Positions 7,972 to 18,478 of a stretch of DNA of 64,000 bases are shown here, piece by piece. Position 1 is the stretch's first letter. Each line of letters begins with the position of its first letter. The position numbers and the translations under genes are program-made. Source of the stretch: Allotamlana fucoidanivorans (GTDB lineage Bacteria; Bacteroidota; Bacteroidia; Flavobacteriales; Flavobacteriaceae); NCBI RefSeq assembly GCF_045788535.1, contig NZ_CP074074.1, forward strand, positions 1,798,001 through 1,862,000, read 5' to 3'. Below the pieces are notes generated by a model, which saw only the letters and a list, made by a program, of their open reading frames with translations, ran no database searches and was not told the DNA's origin.

Positions 7972-9705
7972 ATGAAAACACAAACAATAAATAATAAGCA
8001 AGAGGTGGCAAGTAAAACAGAACGAATAACAGGTAGTGAAGCTATTATAAAATGCCTAATTGCTGAAGGTGTTGATATCCTTTATGGATATCCAGGAGGG
8101 GCTATCATGCCTGTTTATGATGAGTTATTTAAATTTCAAGATCAAATTCATCATGTGTTAACACGTCATGAGCAAGGTGCAGCACATGCAGCTCAAGGTT
8201 ATGCGCGTATTTCAGGTAAAGTAGGGGTTGCTATGGCAACTTCAGGACCTGGAGCTACAAATTTAATTACAGGAATTGCTGATGCACAAATAGATTCAAC
8301 ACCTGTAGTTTGTATTACAGGGCAAGTACCATCTCATCTTTTAGGGAGTGATGCTTTTCAAGAAACAGATATAGTAGGCATTTCAACACCAGTTACAAAA
8401 TGGAACTGTCAAGTAACAAAATCTGAAGATATACCTGAAGCTATTGCAAAAGCTTTTTATATTGCAAAAAGTGGCCGACCAGGTCCTGTATTAGTTGATA
8501 TTACTAAAGATGCTCAGTTTGGTGAGCTTGATTTTGAATACAAAAAATGCACAGGTATTCGTAGTTATAGTCCAGTACCAAAAACAAAACAATTGGCAAT
8601 TGATGCCGCGGCAGAATTAATTAACAAAGCCAAAAAACCTTTAATTGTTTGGGGGCAGGGTGTTATTTTAGGAGAAGCTGAGACCGAACTAAAAACGGTT
8701 GTTGAAAAGGCAGGAATACCGGCGGCTTGGACTATTTTAGGAGCTTCTGCGTTGCCATCAACACATCCGTTAAATGTTGGTATGGTTGGTATGCACGGAA
8801 ATTATGCGCCAAATAAATTAACTAATGAGTGTGATGTACTTATTGCTATAGGCATGCGTTTTGATGACCGTGTTACGGGCGATTTAAATACTTATGCAAA
8901 GCAAGCAAAAATTATTCATTTTGATATTGATCCTGCTGAGATTGATAAAAATGTTAAAACAGATATAGCGGTATTAGGAAACTCAAAAGAAAGTTTAGCT
9001 ATGTTAGCCGAGGCTCTGACTGAGAATGCGCATGACTCCTGGCTTCAGGAATTCAAAAAACTTTATGATATTGAGTTTGAAAGCGTGATAAATGAAGACC
9101 TTAATCCAACAAAAGAAGGCTTAACTATGGGCGAGGTATTGAAACAAATCAATATGGAAACCAAGGGTAATGCGGCTATTGTGTCTGACGTTGGACAGCA
9201 TCAAATGATTGCTTGCAGGTATGCAGATTTTAATATCACCAAAAGTAATATTACCTCAGGTGGTCTTGGTACTATGGGGTTTGCATTGCCAGCAGCTATT
9301 GGAGCTAAAATGGGAGCACCAGATAGAGAAGTGGTTGCTATTATTGGTGACGGTGGGTATCAAATGAATATTCAAGAATTAGGCACTATTTTTCAAACAA
9401 AAGTACCTGTAAAAATAGTGGTTTTAAATAATGAGTTTTTAGGTATGGTGCGTCAGTGGCAACAGTTGTTTTTTGATAAGCGTTATGCCTCAACTGAAAT
9501 GACTAATCCTGATTTTGTAACTATTGCAAAGGGCTACCATATTGATGGTAAACGTGTTACCAAAAGAGAAGAGTTGGCTGATGCTGTAAAAGAAATGATA
9601 GCTTCAAAAGATTCATATTTCTTAGAGGTTTGTGTAGAAAAAGAAGATAATGTGTTTCCAATGATTCCGGCAGGAGCATCGGTTTCAGATGTTAGATTAA
9701 GCTAA
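7972..9705 (+). CDS. ilvB: Acetolactate synthase large (catalytic) subunit
   Basis: This thiamine-diphosphate enzyme condenses pyruvate with pyruvate or 2-ketobutyrate, the first common step to Val/Leu/Ile. The glutamate of the RHEQGAAHAAQGYAR motif and the GDGGYQMNIQEL TPP/Mg-binding motif (about residue 460) are intact, and the length is typical. An in-frame ATG at 7960 would add MLRI, but it sits in the loop of a small CTCAA/TTGAG hairpin. The ATG at 7972, giving MKTQTINN, is preferred. It is followed 13 bases later by the small subunit. Confidence 0.95.
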   Translation: MKTQTINNKQEVASKTERITGSEAIIKCLIAEGVDILYGYPGGAIMPVYDELFKFQDQIHHVLTRHEQGAAHAAQGYARISGKVGVAMATSGPGATNLITGIADAQIDSTPVVCITGQVPSHLLGSDAFQETDIVGISTPVTKWNCQVTKSEDIPEAIAKAFYIAKSGRPGPVLVDITKDAQFGELDFEYKKCTGIRSYSPVPKTKQLAIDAAAELINKAKKPLIVWGQGVILGEAETELKTVVEKAGIPAAWTILGASALPSTHPLNVGMVGMHGNYAPNKLTNECDVLIAIGMRFDDRVTGDLNTYAKQAKIIHFDIDPAEIDKNVKTDIAVLGNSKESLAMLAEALTENAHDSWLQEFKKLYDIEFESVINEDLNPTKEGLTMGEVLKQINMETKGNAAIVSDVGQHQMIACRYADFNITKSNITSGGLGTMGFALPAAIGAKMGAPDREVVAIIGDGGYQMNIQELGTIFQTKVPVKIVVLNNEFLGMVRQWQQLFFDKRYASTEMTNPDFVTIAKGYHIDGKRVTKREELADAVKEMIASKDSYFLEVCVEKEDNVFPMIPAGASVSDVRLS

Positions 9706-9718
9706 ATTTAGAAGAGCA

Positions 9719-10252
9719 ATGAGTGAAGATATAAAAACATTTACAATTTCAGTTTATACCGAAAATAATATCGGTTTGCTAAATCGTATATCCGCTATAT
9801 TTCAGCGTAGACATATAAATATAGAAAGTTTAACCACCTCGCAGTCTGAGATTGATGGCGTGAATCGTTTTGTCATTGTGGTAAATGTAACCAAAACAAA
9901 TGCTGAAAAAATTGTAAAACAGATTGAAAAGCAGGTTGAAACCATAAAAGCGTATTATCATACAAATGAAGAGACTATCTTTACAGAATCTTGTATGTTT
10001 AAAATCAAGTCTGAATTACTGTTTGATGAACCTCAAATTCAAAACATTATAAAAGAAAGTAATACAAGAATTGTAACGGTAAATAAAGAGTTTTTTGTAC
10101 TTGAAAAATCTGGAAGACGCCATGAAATTGAATCGCTAAGACGCGATTTAAATGTGTTTGGTATTATGCAGTTTGTACGTTCAGGGCGTATTGCAGTAAC
10201 AAAAGAAGAAATGAAAATAACAGAATTGCTTATGGCATTCAATAATCAATAA
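9719..10252 (+). CDS. ilvN: Acetolactate synthase small (regulatory) subunit
   Basis: The 177-residue protein has an N-terminal ACT domain (about residues 7-80: FTISVYTENNIGLLNRISAI) and the C-terminal domain of acetolactate synthase small subunits. Such subunits activate the catalytic subunit and confer valine feedback inhibition. Its position between ilvB and ilvC supports the assignment. The symbol ilvH would be equally acceptable because the isozyme type cannot be told. Confidence 0.95.
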   Translation: MSEDIKTFTISVYTENNIGLLNRISAIFQRRHINIESLTTSQSEIDGVNRFVIVVNVTKTNAEKIVKQIEKQVETIKAYYHTNEETIFTESCMFKIKSELLFDEPQIQNIIKESNTRIVTVNKEFFVLEKSGRRHEIESLRRDLNVFGIMQFVRSGRIAVTKEEMKITELLMAFNNQ

Positions 10253-10270
10253 TAACAATTAAAAATAGAA

Positions 10271-11746
10271 ATGGGAAATTATTTTAACACACTGTCGCTA
10301 AGAGATAAGTTAAATCAATTATCGAAGTGTAGATTTATGGACGCTTCTGAATTTGCAGACGGAGTAAATGCTTTAAAAGGTAAGAAGATCGTTATCGTAG
10401 GATGCGGTGCTCAGGGATTAAATCAAGGTCTTAATATGAGAGATTCCGGGTTAGACGTGTCTTATGCATTACGTGATGCAGCCATAGCAGAAAAGCGTGC
10501 TTCATATGTTAATGCTACTGAAAACGGATTTACCGTTGGAACCTATCAGGAGTTGATTCCAACCGCCGATTTAGTGTTAAACTTAACGCCAGATAAACAA
10601 CATACCAGTGCAGTAAATGCTGTGATGCCTTTAATGAAAAAAGGAGCTACCTTATCATATTCTCACGGATTTAATATTGTTGAAGAGGGTATGCAAATTC
10701 GGGAAGACCTAACAGTAATTATGGTGGCACCTAAGTCACCAGGTTCAGAAGTTCGTGAAGAGTACAAACGTGGTTTTGGAGTGCCTACATTAATTGCTGT
10801 GCACGAAGAAAACGATCCAGAAGGAAAAGGTTGGGCGCAAGCAAAGGCCTACGCTGTAGCGACTGGAGGAGACAGAGCAGGTGTTTTAGAGTCGTCATTC
10901 ATTGCTGAGGTAAAATCAGATTTAATGGGTGAGCAAACTATTCTTTGTGGTTTGTTACAAACAGGGTCTATTCTTTGTTTTGATAAAATGATAGAGGAAG
11001 GCATTGACCCAGGTTATGCGTCTAAATTAATTCAGTATGGTTGGGAAACGGTTACAGAAGGTTTAAAATACGGTGGTATTACTAACATGATGGATCGTTT
11101 ATCAAACCCAGCAAAAATTAAAGCTTTTGAGTTGTCAGAAGAATTAAAAGATATCATGCGTCCGTTATTCCAAAAGCATATGGATGATATTATTGAAGGC
11201 GAGTTTTCTAAAACCATGATGGAAGATTGGGCTAATGACGATAAAAACTTATTATCATGGAGAGCAGCTACGGCTGAAACAAATTTTGAAAAAACTCCAG
11301 CGAGTGATGTTGAAATTTCAGAGCAAGAATACTATGATAATGGTGTACTTATGGTAGCATTTGTTCGTGCAGGTGTAGAGTTAGCTTTTGAAGCGATGAC
11401 AGATTCAGGTATTATTGATGCGTCTGCTTATTATGAATCGTTACATGAAACACCGCTTATTGCAAACACTATTGCTAGAAAGAAATTATACGAAATGAAC
11501 CGTGTGATTTCTGATACGGCAGAATACGGATGTTATTTATTTGATCATGCATGTAAGCCCTTATTGACTGATTTTATGAAAACAGTATCAACTGATGTTA
11601 TTGGTAAAGCTTATGCAAAAGATAATGGTAAAGGTGTTGATAACGCTAAGTTAATAGCTATTAATAAAGTATTGAGAGAACATCCTGTTGAAAAAGTTGG
11701 AGAATTCTTAAGAGCTTCCATGACCGCTATGAAGCCCATAGTATAA
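10271..11746 (+). CDS. ilvC: Ketol-acid reductoisomerase, class II
   Basis: IlvC isomerises and reduces acetolactate or acetohydroxybutyrate with NADPH and Mg. The nucleotide-binding glycine motif GCGAQGLNQG lies at 44-53. The 491-residue length, with a duplicated C-terminal knotted domain, places it in the long class II form (as in E. coli and plants), not the roughly 330-residue class I. Gaps to ilvN and ilvA are 18 and 10 bases, consistent with one transcript. Confidence 0.97.
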   Translation: MGNYFNTLSLRDKLNQLSKCRFMDASEFADGVNALKGKKIVIVGCGAQGLNQGLNMRDSGLDVSYALRDAAIAEKRASYVNATENGFTVGTYQELIPTADLVLNLTPDKQHTSAVNAVMPLMKKGATLSYSHGFNIVEEGMQIREDLTVIMVAPKSPGSEVREEYKRGFGVPTLIAVHEENDPEGKGWAQAKAYAVATGGDRAGVLESSFIAEVKSDLMGEQTILCGLLQTGSILCFDKMIEEGIDPGYASKLIQYGWETVTEGLKYGGITNMMDRLSNPAKIKAFELSEELKDIMRPLFQKHMDDIIEGEFSKTMMEDWANDDKNLLSWRAATAETNFEKTPASDVEISEQEYYDNGVLMVAFVRAGVELAFEAMTDSGIIDASAYYESLHETPLIANTIARKKLYEMNRVISDTAEYGCYLFDHACKPLLTDFMKTVSTDVIGKAYAKDNGKGVDNAKLIAINKVLREHPVEKVGEFLRASMTAMKPIV

Positions 11747-11756
11747 AACACAATTT

Positions 11757-13022
11757 ATGAGTAAGGAAAACAAAACATATTTTCCTAAAATAGATGATAT
11801 AAAGGTAGCTGCCGATACTATTAGAAAAGTATCGGCAGTTACGCCTTTAGGTCAAAGCTTGAGGTACTCAAAACAGTTTGAAGCCCGTGTGTTTTTTAAG
11901 CGTGAAGACTTACAGCAAGTTAGGTCTTATAAAATTAGAGGCGCTTATAATAAAATTAGTTCTTTGTCGCCCAAGCAATCAAAACAAGGTGTGGTTTGTG
12001 CAAGTGCAGGAAACCATGCGCAAGGTGTAGCGTTATCTTGTAAACTATTGGGAATACGCGGAACCATTTATATGCCAGCTCCTACACCAAACCAGAAAAT
12101 TGAACAGGTTAAGATGTTTGGAGAGCACTTCATAGAAATAAAACTTGTAGGAGACACTTTTGATGATGCTTATTATGCTGCCATAAACGAATGTGAGGCT
12201 TTAGGTAAAACCTTTATTCATCCGTTTGATGATGAAAAAGTTATTGAAGGTCAGGCTACCATCGGACTTGAAATTTTAGATCAGACAACTGTAGCTGTTG
12301 ATTATGTATTTATTCCTGTTGGCGGTGGCGGTTTGGCTGCAGGCTTGTCAACCGTTTTTAAAACATTATCCCCGCAAACAAAAATTATTGGTGTAGAGCC
12401 CGAAGGCGCATCTTCTATGTTGGTTTCTATCAAAAACAATAAAAATACAGAGTTAAGTAGAATAGAAAAATTTATTGATGGCGCTGCTGTAAAACGGGTG
12501 GGCAACTTAAATTTTGCTATATGTAAACAGTATTTAGATGATATAATAGCGGTGCCTGAAGGTAAAGTTTGTGAAACCATTTTAGAACTTTATAATAAAG
12601 ATGCCATAGTGGTAGAACCAGCAGGCGCATTAAGCATTTCTGCACTTGATTTTTATGCTGAAAAAATCAAAGGTAAAAACGTGGTTTGTGTAGTGAGTGG
12701 CAGCAATAATGATATTACTAGAACGCCTGAAATTAAAGAGCGTGCTTTGTTATATGCCAATTTAAAGCATTATTTTATTATAAACTTTCCTCAACGAGCA
12801 GGGGCTTTAAAAGAATTTGTGGTTGATATTCTTGGTGAGAATGATGATATTACATATTTTCAATATGCTAAGAAAACCAACAGAGAAAATGGTTCGGCTG
12901 TAGTTGGTGTGCAATTAAAATCTTCAGATGATTTAGCGCCTCTTATAGCTAAATTAAAAAAACATAATTTCTATGGCGATTATCTAAATGATAAACCTGA
13001 TCTTTTTCAGTTTTTAGTTTAG
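11757..13022 (+). CDS. ilvA: Threonine dehydratase (biosynthetic)
   Basis: IlvA deaminates threonine to 2-ketobutyrate, the entry to isoleucine. The PLP lysine is K59 in SYKIRGAYNK, and the glycine-rich PLP-phosphate loop GGGGLAAG is at about 187-194. A single C-terminal ACT-like domain (about 330-421) replaces the double domain of the longer E. coli enzyme. Feedback by isoleucine is therefore possible but in a simpler form. It is the last gene of the ilv operon. No clear hairpin terminator follows, and the 163-base gap to the next gene holds nothing recognisable. Confidence 0.95.
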   Translation: MSKENKTYFPKIDDIKVAADTIRKVSAVTPLGQSLRYSKQFEARVFFKREDLQQVRSYKIRGAYNKISSLSPKQSKQGVVCASAGNHAQGVALSCKLLGIRGTIYMPAPTPNQKIEQVKMFGEHFIEIKLVGDTFDDAYYAAINECEALGKTFIHPFDDEKVIEGQATIGLEILDQTTVAVDYVFIPVGGGGLAAGLSTVFKTLSPQTKIIGVEPEGASSMLVSIKNNKNTELSRIEKFIDGAAVKRVGNLNFAICKQYLDDIIAVPEGKVCETILELYNKDAIVVEPAGALSISALDFYAEKIKGKNVVCVVSGSNNDITRTPEIKERALLYANLKHYFIINFPQRAGALKEFVVDILGENDDITYFQYAKKTNRENGSAVVGVQLKSSDDLAPLIAKLKKHNFYGDYLNDKPDLFQFLV

Positions 13023-13185
13023 TTTTGTGAGACTCATATGTCGCAATCGTTTTCGTTGTTTTACAGAGAGTTATTGGTTGTTTTTTGGGTAAATTTCAGT
13101 TGTTTTTAGTTAATTTGGTGTTTGTAAGTGTAGCTAAAAAGATTAAGTATTTCTTTTTGTTGGCTGCAATTAAAATAAACTAACT

Positions 13186-14784
13186 ATGGAAATAGAACAA
13201 ACTTTTCAAGACATCCCTGAAGCATTTAAAATTACTAATTTATTACATCAAAAAACATATTTAGTTAATGGAGAGCTGAGATCTTGGAATGGAGAAACCG
13301 CAGAGGTGTATTCTACAATTTCATCGACCTCAGAATATAAGAAAACACTTCTTGGTACCATTCCGCAATTAGGTGAAAAAGAAGCTCTAGAGGTTTTAGA
13401 GTCAGCAAGCAATGCCTATGATAATGGTAAAGGACTATGGCCAACTATGAAAGTAGCCGATAGAATTGCCTGCATGGAAACCTTTGTAGAGCAAATGAAA
13501 ACCAGGCGCGAAGAGGTTGTAAAATTATTAATGTGGGAGATTGGTAAGAATTTACCAGATTCAGAAAAGGAGTTTGATAGAACGGTTGATTACATATATG
13601 ATACCATTGAAGCCTACAAACAAATAGATAGAAGTTCTGCAAAGTTTGAAAAAAACTCGGGTGTATATGCGCATATTCGTAGAGGGCCTTTGGGCGTTGT
13701 GTTATGTTTGGGACCTTATAATTATCCGTTAAATGAAACATTTACCCTGCTGATTCCCGCATTGATAATGGGGAACCCTGTTATTTTTAAGCCAGCTAAG
13801 TTAGGTGTTTTGTTAATTTCCCCTTTATTAGAGGCTTTTCAAAGTAGTTTCCCTGAAGGAGTTGTGAATATAGTGTATGGTCGCGGACGCGTTTTAGCAA
13901 CGCCTATTATGCAATCGGGAAAAATAGATGTACTGGCTTTAATTGGGAATAGTAATTCAGCCAATGCACTTCAGGCGCAACACCCTAAAGGTAATAGGTT
14001 GCGCATGGTACTTGGGTTAGAGGCTAAAAACCCAGCCATTATTTTACCTGATGCCGATTTAGATTTAGCGGTTGAAGAGTGTATGGCAGGCACGCTATCG
14101 TTTAACGGTCAGCGTTGTACAGCACTAAAAGTGTTATACGTTCATGAGTCTGTTGTTGAAGAGTTTAATAGACGCTTTGCCTATAAAGTTGATAAACTTA
14201 AGTTTGGTAACCCATGGGACGACGGGGCTAAACTAACACCGCTTCCAGAAGATGGTAAGCCAGAATACATTCAAGAGCTAATTGATGATGCTAAAGAAAA
14301 AGGCGCTTCTGTTTTAAATAAAAAAGGAGGAGAAACCACAGAAAATTTTATTTTCCCGGCGGTTTTATATCCAGTAACCAAAGATATGAGAGTGTTTAAA
14401 GAAGAACAGTTTGGACCTGTTGTTCCTGTGGTTTCGTTTTCAGATATTGAAGAGCCGCTTGATGATATGGCAGAGTCTAATTATGGTCAACAAGTGAGTT
14501 TATTTGGGAAAAATATCCACACATTATCGCCTTTAATTGATACTTTGGTAAATTTGGTTTGTCGTGTTAATCTAAATAGTTCATGTCAAAGAGGTCCTGA
14601 TGTTTATCCGTTTACAGGTAGAAAGGATTCTGCTTTTGGTACGTTAAGCGTACATGATGCGTTACGCTCTTTTTCAATTAGAACCTTTGTGGCTTCAAAA
14701 GACAATGAATATAATAATGCTATTTTAACGGAGCTTTTAGAAAAGAAAACGTCAAACTTTATTAGTACAGATTACATTTTATAA
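13186..14784 (+). CDS. gapN: NADP-dependent glyceraldehyde-3-phosphate dehydrogenase (GapN-type ALDH)
   Basis: The 532-residue protein belongs to the aldehyde dehydrogenase superfamily. The catalytic cysteine is C311 in FNGQRCTAL and the general-base glutamate is E279 in GLEAKNPAI. The NAD(P) fold includes GPYNYPLNE and FKPAKLGVL. The Asn-Gly-Gln-Arg-Cys-Thr context and the length fit non-phosphorylating GapN, which oxidises glyceraldehyde-3-phosphate to 3-phosphoglycerate and yields NADPH. Other ALDH substrates cannot be excluded. It appears to be a single-gene unit after the ilv operon. Confidence 0.75.
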   Translation: MEIEQTFQDIPEAFKITNLLHQKTYLVNGELRSWNGETAEVYSTISSTSEYKKTLLGTIPQLGEKEALEVLESASNAYDNGKGLWPTMKVADRIACMETFVEQMKTRREEVVKLLMWEIGKNLPDSEKEFDRTVDYIYDTIEAYKQIDRSSAKFEKNSGVYAHIRRGPLGVVLCLGPYNYPLNETFTLLIPALIMGNPVIFKPAKLGVLLISPLLEAFQSSFPEGVVNIVYGRGRVLATPIMQSGKIDVLALIGNSNSANALQAQHPKGNRLRMVLGLEAKNPAIILPDADLDLAVEECMAGTLSFNGQRCTALKVLYVHESVVEEFNRRFAYKVDKLKFGNPWDDGAKLTPLPEDGKPEYIQELIDDAKEKGASVLNKKGGETTENFIFPAVLYPVTKDMRVFKEEQFGPVVPVVSFSDIEEPLDDMAESNYGQQVSLFGKNIHTLSPLIDTLVNLVCRVNLNSSCQRGPDVYPFTGRKDSAFGTLSVHDALRSFSIRTFVASKDNEYNNAILTELLEKKTSNFISTDYIL

Positions 14785-14894
14785 CACCAGTGTTTTTCGT
14801 TTAATTTATTTCATTGAAAGAAACTATACCGTAAAATAGGTTTATATTAATATATTTGGGTGTATAGAAGTCTAATGAAAACAAAACACTAAAA

Positions 14895-15404
14895 ATGAAA
14901 ACATTCAAACACCTTATACTAGCCGTTTTTTCTTGTTTTATTATGGTAAGTTGTGGCGATAAAAAAGACAAGAAGAAAGAAGGTTTTAGTTATGAAAATA
15001 AGGCTGAAACCACTAACGAGGTTAAAAATGACATAAATGATGTGGTAATTACCGCTAATGATGCCATGCAGTTCAACAAGAAAGAAATTCGTGTGAAAGC
15101 AGGTGCGCCAGTCAAGATTACATTGAAGCATTTAGGGAAAATGGATAAAAATGTAATGGGGCATAATTTTGTGTTATTAAAATCTGGAACTGACTTGGTT
15201 GCGTTTGGCAATAAAGCAGCCACATCAAAGGAAACAGAATACATTCCCGAAGCTGGTAAAGATGTTATTGCGCATACCAAGCTTATTGGTGGCGGAGAAA
15301 CAGCTGTAGTTGAATTTGAAGCTCCAGCAAAAGGAACTTACGAATTTTTATGTAGCTTTCCAGGGCATTATGCCATTATGAAAGGGACGTTTATTGTTGA
15401 GTAG
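14895..15404 (+). CDS. Azurin-like blue copper lipoprotein
   Basis: The 169-residue protein has a lipoprotein signal (hydrophobic 8-18, lipobox cysteine C20 in MVSCGDK), a charged linker and a cupredoxin domain. The type-1 copper ligands are all visible: H90 in MGHNF, then C153, H158 and M162 in CSFPGHYAIMKG. The C-H-M spacing is identical to that of azurin (C112, H117, M121). It should carry single electrons in the periplasm, perhaps to a terminal oxidase. A bidirectional terminator follows. Confidence 0.92.
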   Translation: MKTFKHLILAVFSCFIMVSCGDKKDKKKEGFSYENKAETTNEVKNDINDVVITANDAMQFNKKEIRVKAGAPVKITLKHLGKMDKNVMGHNFVLLKSGTDLVAFGNKAATSKETEYIPEAGKDVIAHTKLIGGGETAVVEFEAPAKGTYEFLCSFPGHYAIMKGTFIVE

Positions 15405-15424
15405 TTTTAAGAATTAGAGTAAAC

Positions 15425-15459
15425 AAAAAAGCGATGTTGTTCAGTAACATCGCTTTTTT
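15425..15459. terminator. Bidirectional terminator between azurin and the TonB receptor
   Basis: GCGATGTT (15431-15438) and AACATCGC (15446-15453) form a perfect stem, flanked by six A on the left and six T on the right. It serves the two convergent genes. Confidence 0.92.
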
Positions 15460-15506
15460 GTTATCAGATGATTTTAAATTTTACTGGCTTATATGGTTGA
15501 ACTAGG

Positions 15507-18320
15507 TTAAAACGTATAATTTAATTTTAGCATAGAACTTCTAGGTAAAATAGGAACAACAACAAAGCTGGCATCAGGATTAGCCTGAACAAATTCAGGA
15601 GTGGCTCCACTTCCAGAAGCACCAAAGCTGTTTGCTCCAAAAAAGTTAGCTAATCCTGCAGAGTTAAAAAGGTTGTTTATAATTACTTGAGCCGACCAGC
15701 TTTTAGTGATTTTATAGCCTAAACCAGTATTAAAAACACTGTAAGAAGGCAATTGGAAACCATTTGATACATTTCCTTCCCGTTGTCCCATGAATTGCCA
15801 CTTAAAAAAAGCAGAGGTTTTGTTTTCGTCATATTCAGCTCCAAGGTGAAACATGATTTTTGGGTTAAAAGCTAATGTATTTCCTGAATAGTCATAAATA
15901 ATATCGTCATCAGGATCTACAGTACCGTTAGCATCATATTCATGCCATTTCGTTGCTTTGGGGTCTTGAATCACTCCATGAAATAAAACGCGTAAAAAAC
16001 TAAACGGTTTATATGAACTTTCCCATTCTAGGCCAATGGTTCTTGAAGTGTTAAACAGAATAGGGGTATAAAATACTTCGTTTGTTGAATCATCAAATTC
16101 AAAATTAGTGACACCAATATTCTTCAAAGTGCTCCAGAATAGAGTGCCTGAAGCAGAAAAGTTTTTTGTGGCATGTTTCAATCCAATTTCTGTTTGAATA
16201 ATATTTTGAATCTCTCCTTTTTTGTTAATAGGAACATTTGAAAAATTATTGAAATAATAATTAAGCTCGGGGGCTTTATTGCCACTTGAAAACCGTCCGA
16301 ATACAGATGTGTTTTCTGTGAGGCTATAGTTTATACCTGCCGAGTATGATACATAATTGTATAGGTAGTTAAAAAAGTCTTTTTCTCCCGTGGGAACCAA
16401 AATACCATTGTCATAGGCTGTATTTGGATTGCCGTCAACACCACCGTTCAATGTGTTTGGAGCGTATCTATCCTTGCTTCCTGTGTGTTTAATATGTTCA
16501 AAACGTAACCCCAAATCTAGATAGATTTTGTTGTTTATTTTAAATCGATCATTGATAAATGGGGCAATCTGTGAGATGTTTGCATTTGTATTAGCATAAA
16601 ATAAACCACCGTAATTACTTACCCCATTGGCGTCAGAAAGTTCAATAATGGGTTGAGAAGGGTTTTCAAGGGTAACACGTAACATTTTAGGGGTTGGTTG
16701 ATAGGTAGTATATCCAAAACTTCCTTGTGTAAAATGTTTCATGTCTGAAAAACCTAAAAACAAGCCAGAGCTAAACGTGTGATTTTCCCATTGCTTTTGA
16801 ATAATAAGTTGGTTCATAAATTCATCGGCGTCTACATCTTTATACCATGCCGAAGTGCCCATGACGGCATCATTTGGTAATCTTCCATCTGTTAAATACT
16901 GTGCTGGTTGTCCAGATAAAATACCACTATTGTCAATTCTTGCAACTTCATGTCCATGTTCTGCATCTCTAAAGACTACCTGACCAATGGGGAAATTAGC
17001 CCCACTTATAAAATAGGCCAACGGATTATTTATGGATACAAAAGCATTACTTATAGATGTTTGCCAATTGGCATTTTTAGAAGAATATTTAAAATTGTTT
17101 TTTACTGTCCAATGCCTTCCTAGGTTTTGAGATAACTCAATGCCAGCCGCTAAATCTTTAGCATGAACCCCCTGAGCAGGGTTAAAGCGATTTGTGGCAC
17201 CTTGTTGTAAATATCTTCCATCTGGAATATAGGCGTTAAACGACGGCATTAATAAAGATGTGTTTTTAAAATCTTGACCAAATGCTGCCGCGGGTTGATT
17301 CCAGTTTTTTGCAGCAACACCTGTGTATCTGTTAGTGTAGTCGTTCAGCGTTTTTCCGTAAATTTTAAAATAACCGTTTTTATGGGTTTTGGTAAGATCA
17401 AATTTTAATTGTCCGCCTTTGCTAAACGTAAACTCAGAATTTCTAGCGCCTTCGTCATGGCGATAGTGACCACCAATATTGAAAAACCAGTTATTAGACA
17501 AGGGACCGCCAATGTGTGTGTCTATACGATAAATAGGATTGCTATCGCCTTGAATTCCCGCTGAAGTTTGAACAATACCTTTGAGGTTATGGTTAGCACC
17601 ATGCGATAAGAAATTAAAAATACCGCCAGGCGCATTCGCAGCAGTAATAGCAGCACTTCCTCCTCTAATGGCCTCAACTTTTTTGGTCGTTAAATCATAA
17701 CGATGAAATAAATCGGGTGAATAGTATGAGTGCTGCGCCAAGCTAACAGGAAGTCCGTCTTCTTGAAGAGAAACATAATACCAGCCCATATCATCTTCAG
17801 CAGAAGCAGAAACCCCTCGTGTATACACCCTCGTGAAAACCTCACCGGCCGATGCGTCAACAAAAACGCCTGATACGTCTTGAAGTAAATTAGCTGTTCC
17901 TCTAGGGAAAACGCCTTGGATGTCTTTTGGGGTTAAGGCACTTACCGAGGTGCTTGATTGTAAATTCAATCTGGAGTCAAAAGAGCCCGTAATAATAACC
18001 GTTTTCAGATTTATTAAATCAGGAACTAACTCAAAAACCAAGTTCAAATTATTATTTCTTATTTCAATGTTTTGTGACTGGGTTTCAAATCCTAGATAAT
18101 AAGACGTTATGGTATAACTGCCGTCAGGAATATCACTGAATATAAATTCTCCATAACTATTTGTTGAGGTGCTTAGGTTTTTTGGGTGCAAGTATATGGT
18201 TACATTTTCTAAAGGTTTGTTATTACTGGTAGCAGTTCCTTTTATGTTACCTTGCGAAAATATTGGTAAGCTAGTAAAAAATATGATTAAGAAAAATAGA
18301 CTAAATTTTGTGTAATTCAT
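15507..18320 (-). CDS. TonB-dependent outer-membrane receptor
   Basis: The 937-residue protein starts with a signal peptide. An N-terminal carboxypeptidase-regulatory-like beta domain (about 23-105) follows, then a plug domain (about 115-245, with VIITGSF and RGGSAAITAANAPGG). The remainder is a long beta-barrel ending in the aromatic terminal strand MLKLNYTF. It imports a large ligand using TonB energy. It is not a SusC-type protein by its arrangement: no SusD neighbour is present and the plug looks siderophore- or vitamin-like. The ligand is unknown. It is transcribed divergently from the small TMEM220-type gene across a 158-base gap. Confidence 0.9.
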   Translation of the reverse strand: MNYTKFSLFFLIIFFTSLPIFSQGNIKGTATSNNKPLENVTIYLHPKNLSTSTNSYGEFIFSDIPDGSYTITSYYLGFETQSQNIEIRNNNLNLVFELVPDLINLKTVIITGSFDSRLNLQSSTSVSALTPKDIQGVFPRGTANLLQDVSGVFVDASAGEVFTRVYTRGVSASAEDDMGWYYVSLQEDGLPVSLAQHSYYSPDLFHRYDLTTKKVEAIRGGSAAITAANAPGGIFNFLSHGANHNLKGIVQTSAGIQGDSNPIYRIDTHIGGPLSNNWFFNIGGHYRHDEGARNSEFTFSKGGQLKFDLTKTHKNGYFKIYGKTLNDYTNRYTGVAAKNWNQPAAAFGQDFKNTSLLMPSFNAYIPDGRYLQQGATNRFNPAQGVHAKDLAAGIELSQNLGRHWTVKNNFKYSSKNANWQTSISNAFVSINNPLAYFISGANFPIGQVVFRDAEHGHEVARIDNSGILSGQPAQYLTDGRLPNDAVMGTSAWYKDVDADEFMNQLIIQKQWENHTFSSGLFLGFSDMKHFTQGSFGYTTYQPTPKMLRVTLENPSQPIIELSDANGVSNYGGLFYANTNANISQIAPFINDRFKINNKIYLDLGLRFEHIKHTGSKDRYAPNTLNGGVDGNPNTAYDNGILVPTGEKDFFNYLYNYVSYSAGINYSLTENTSVFGRFSSGNKAPELNYYFNNFSNVPINKKGEIQNIIQTEIGLKHATKNFSASGTLFWSTLKNIGVTNFEFDDSTNEVFYTPILFNTSRTIGLEWESSYKPFSFLRVLFHGVIQDPKATKWHEYDANGTVDPDDDIIYDYSGNTLAFNPKIMFHLGAEYDENKTSAFFKWQFMGQREGNVSNGFQLPSYSVFNTGLGYKITKSWSAQVIINNLFNSAGLANFFGANSFGASGSGATPEFVQANPDASFVVVPILPRSSMLKLNYTF

Positions 18321-18478
18321 TAGTAGGTTTTATGTGCTTAAAATGTTTGACAAATATGCAAAATTAAAAAGCTGCGGATAATTATTTACTGAAAAAATAA
18401 ACAGATTTTCTTCCAGTATAAACTAATTTTGTTGTTTTACTGAAAAATTAGAGGCCTATTTTTAACAACGATATATTT

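Noticed and set aside
14783..14797. AACAC-CA-GTGTT followed by T after the GapN gene as a terminator.
   Set aside because: The loop has only two bases and the stem five pairs, so a stable terminator is unlikely.
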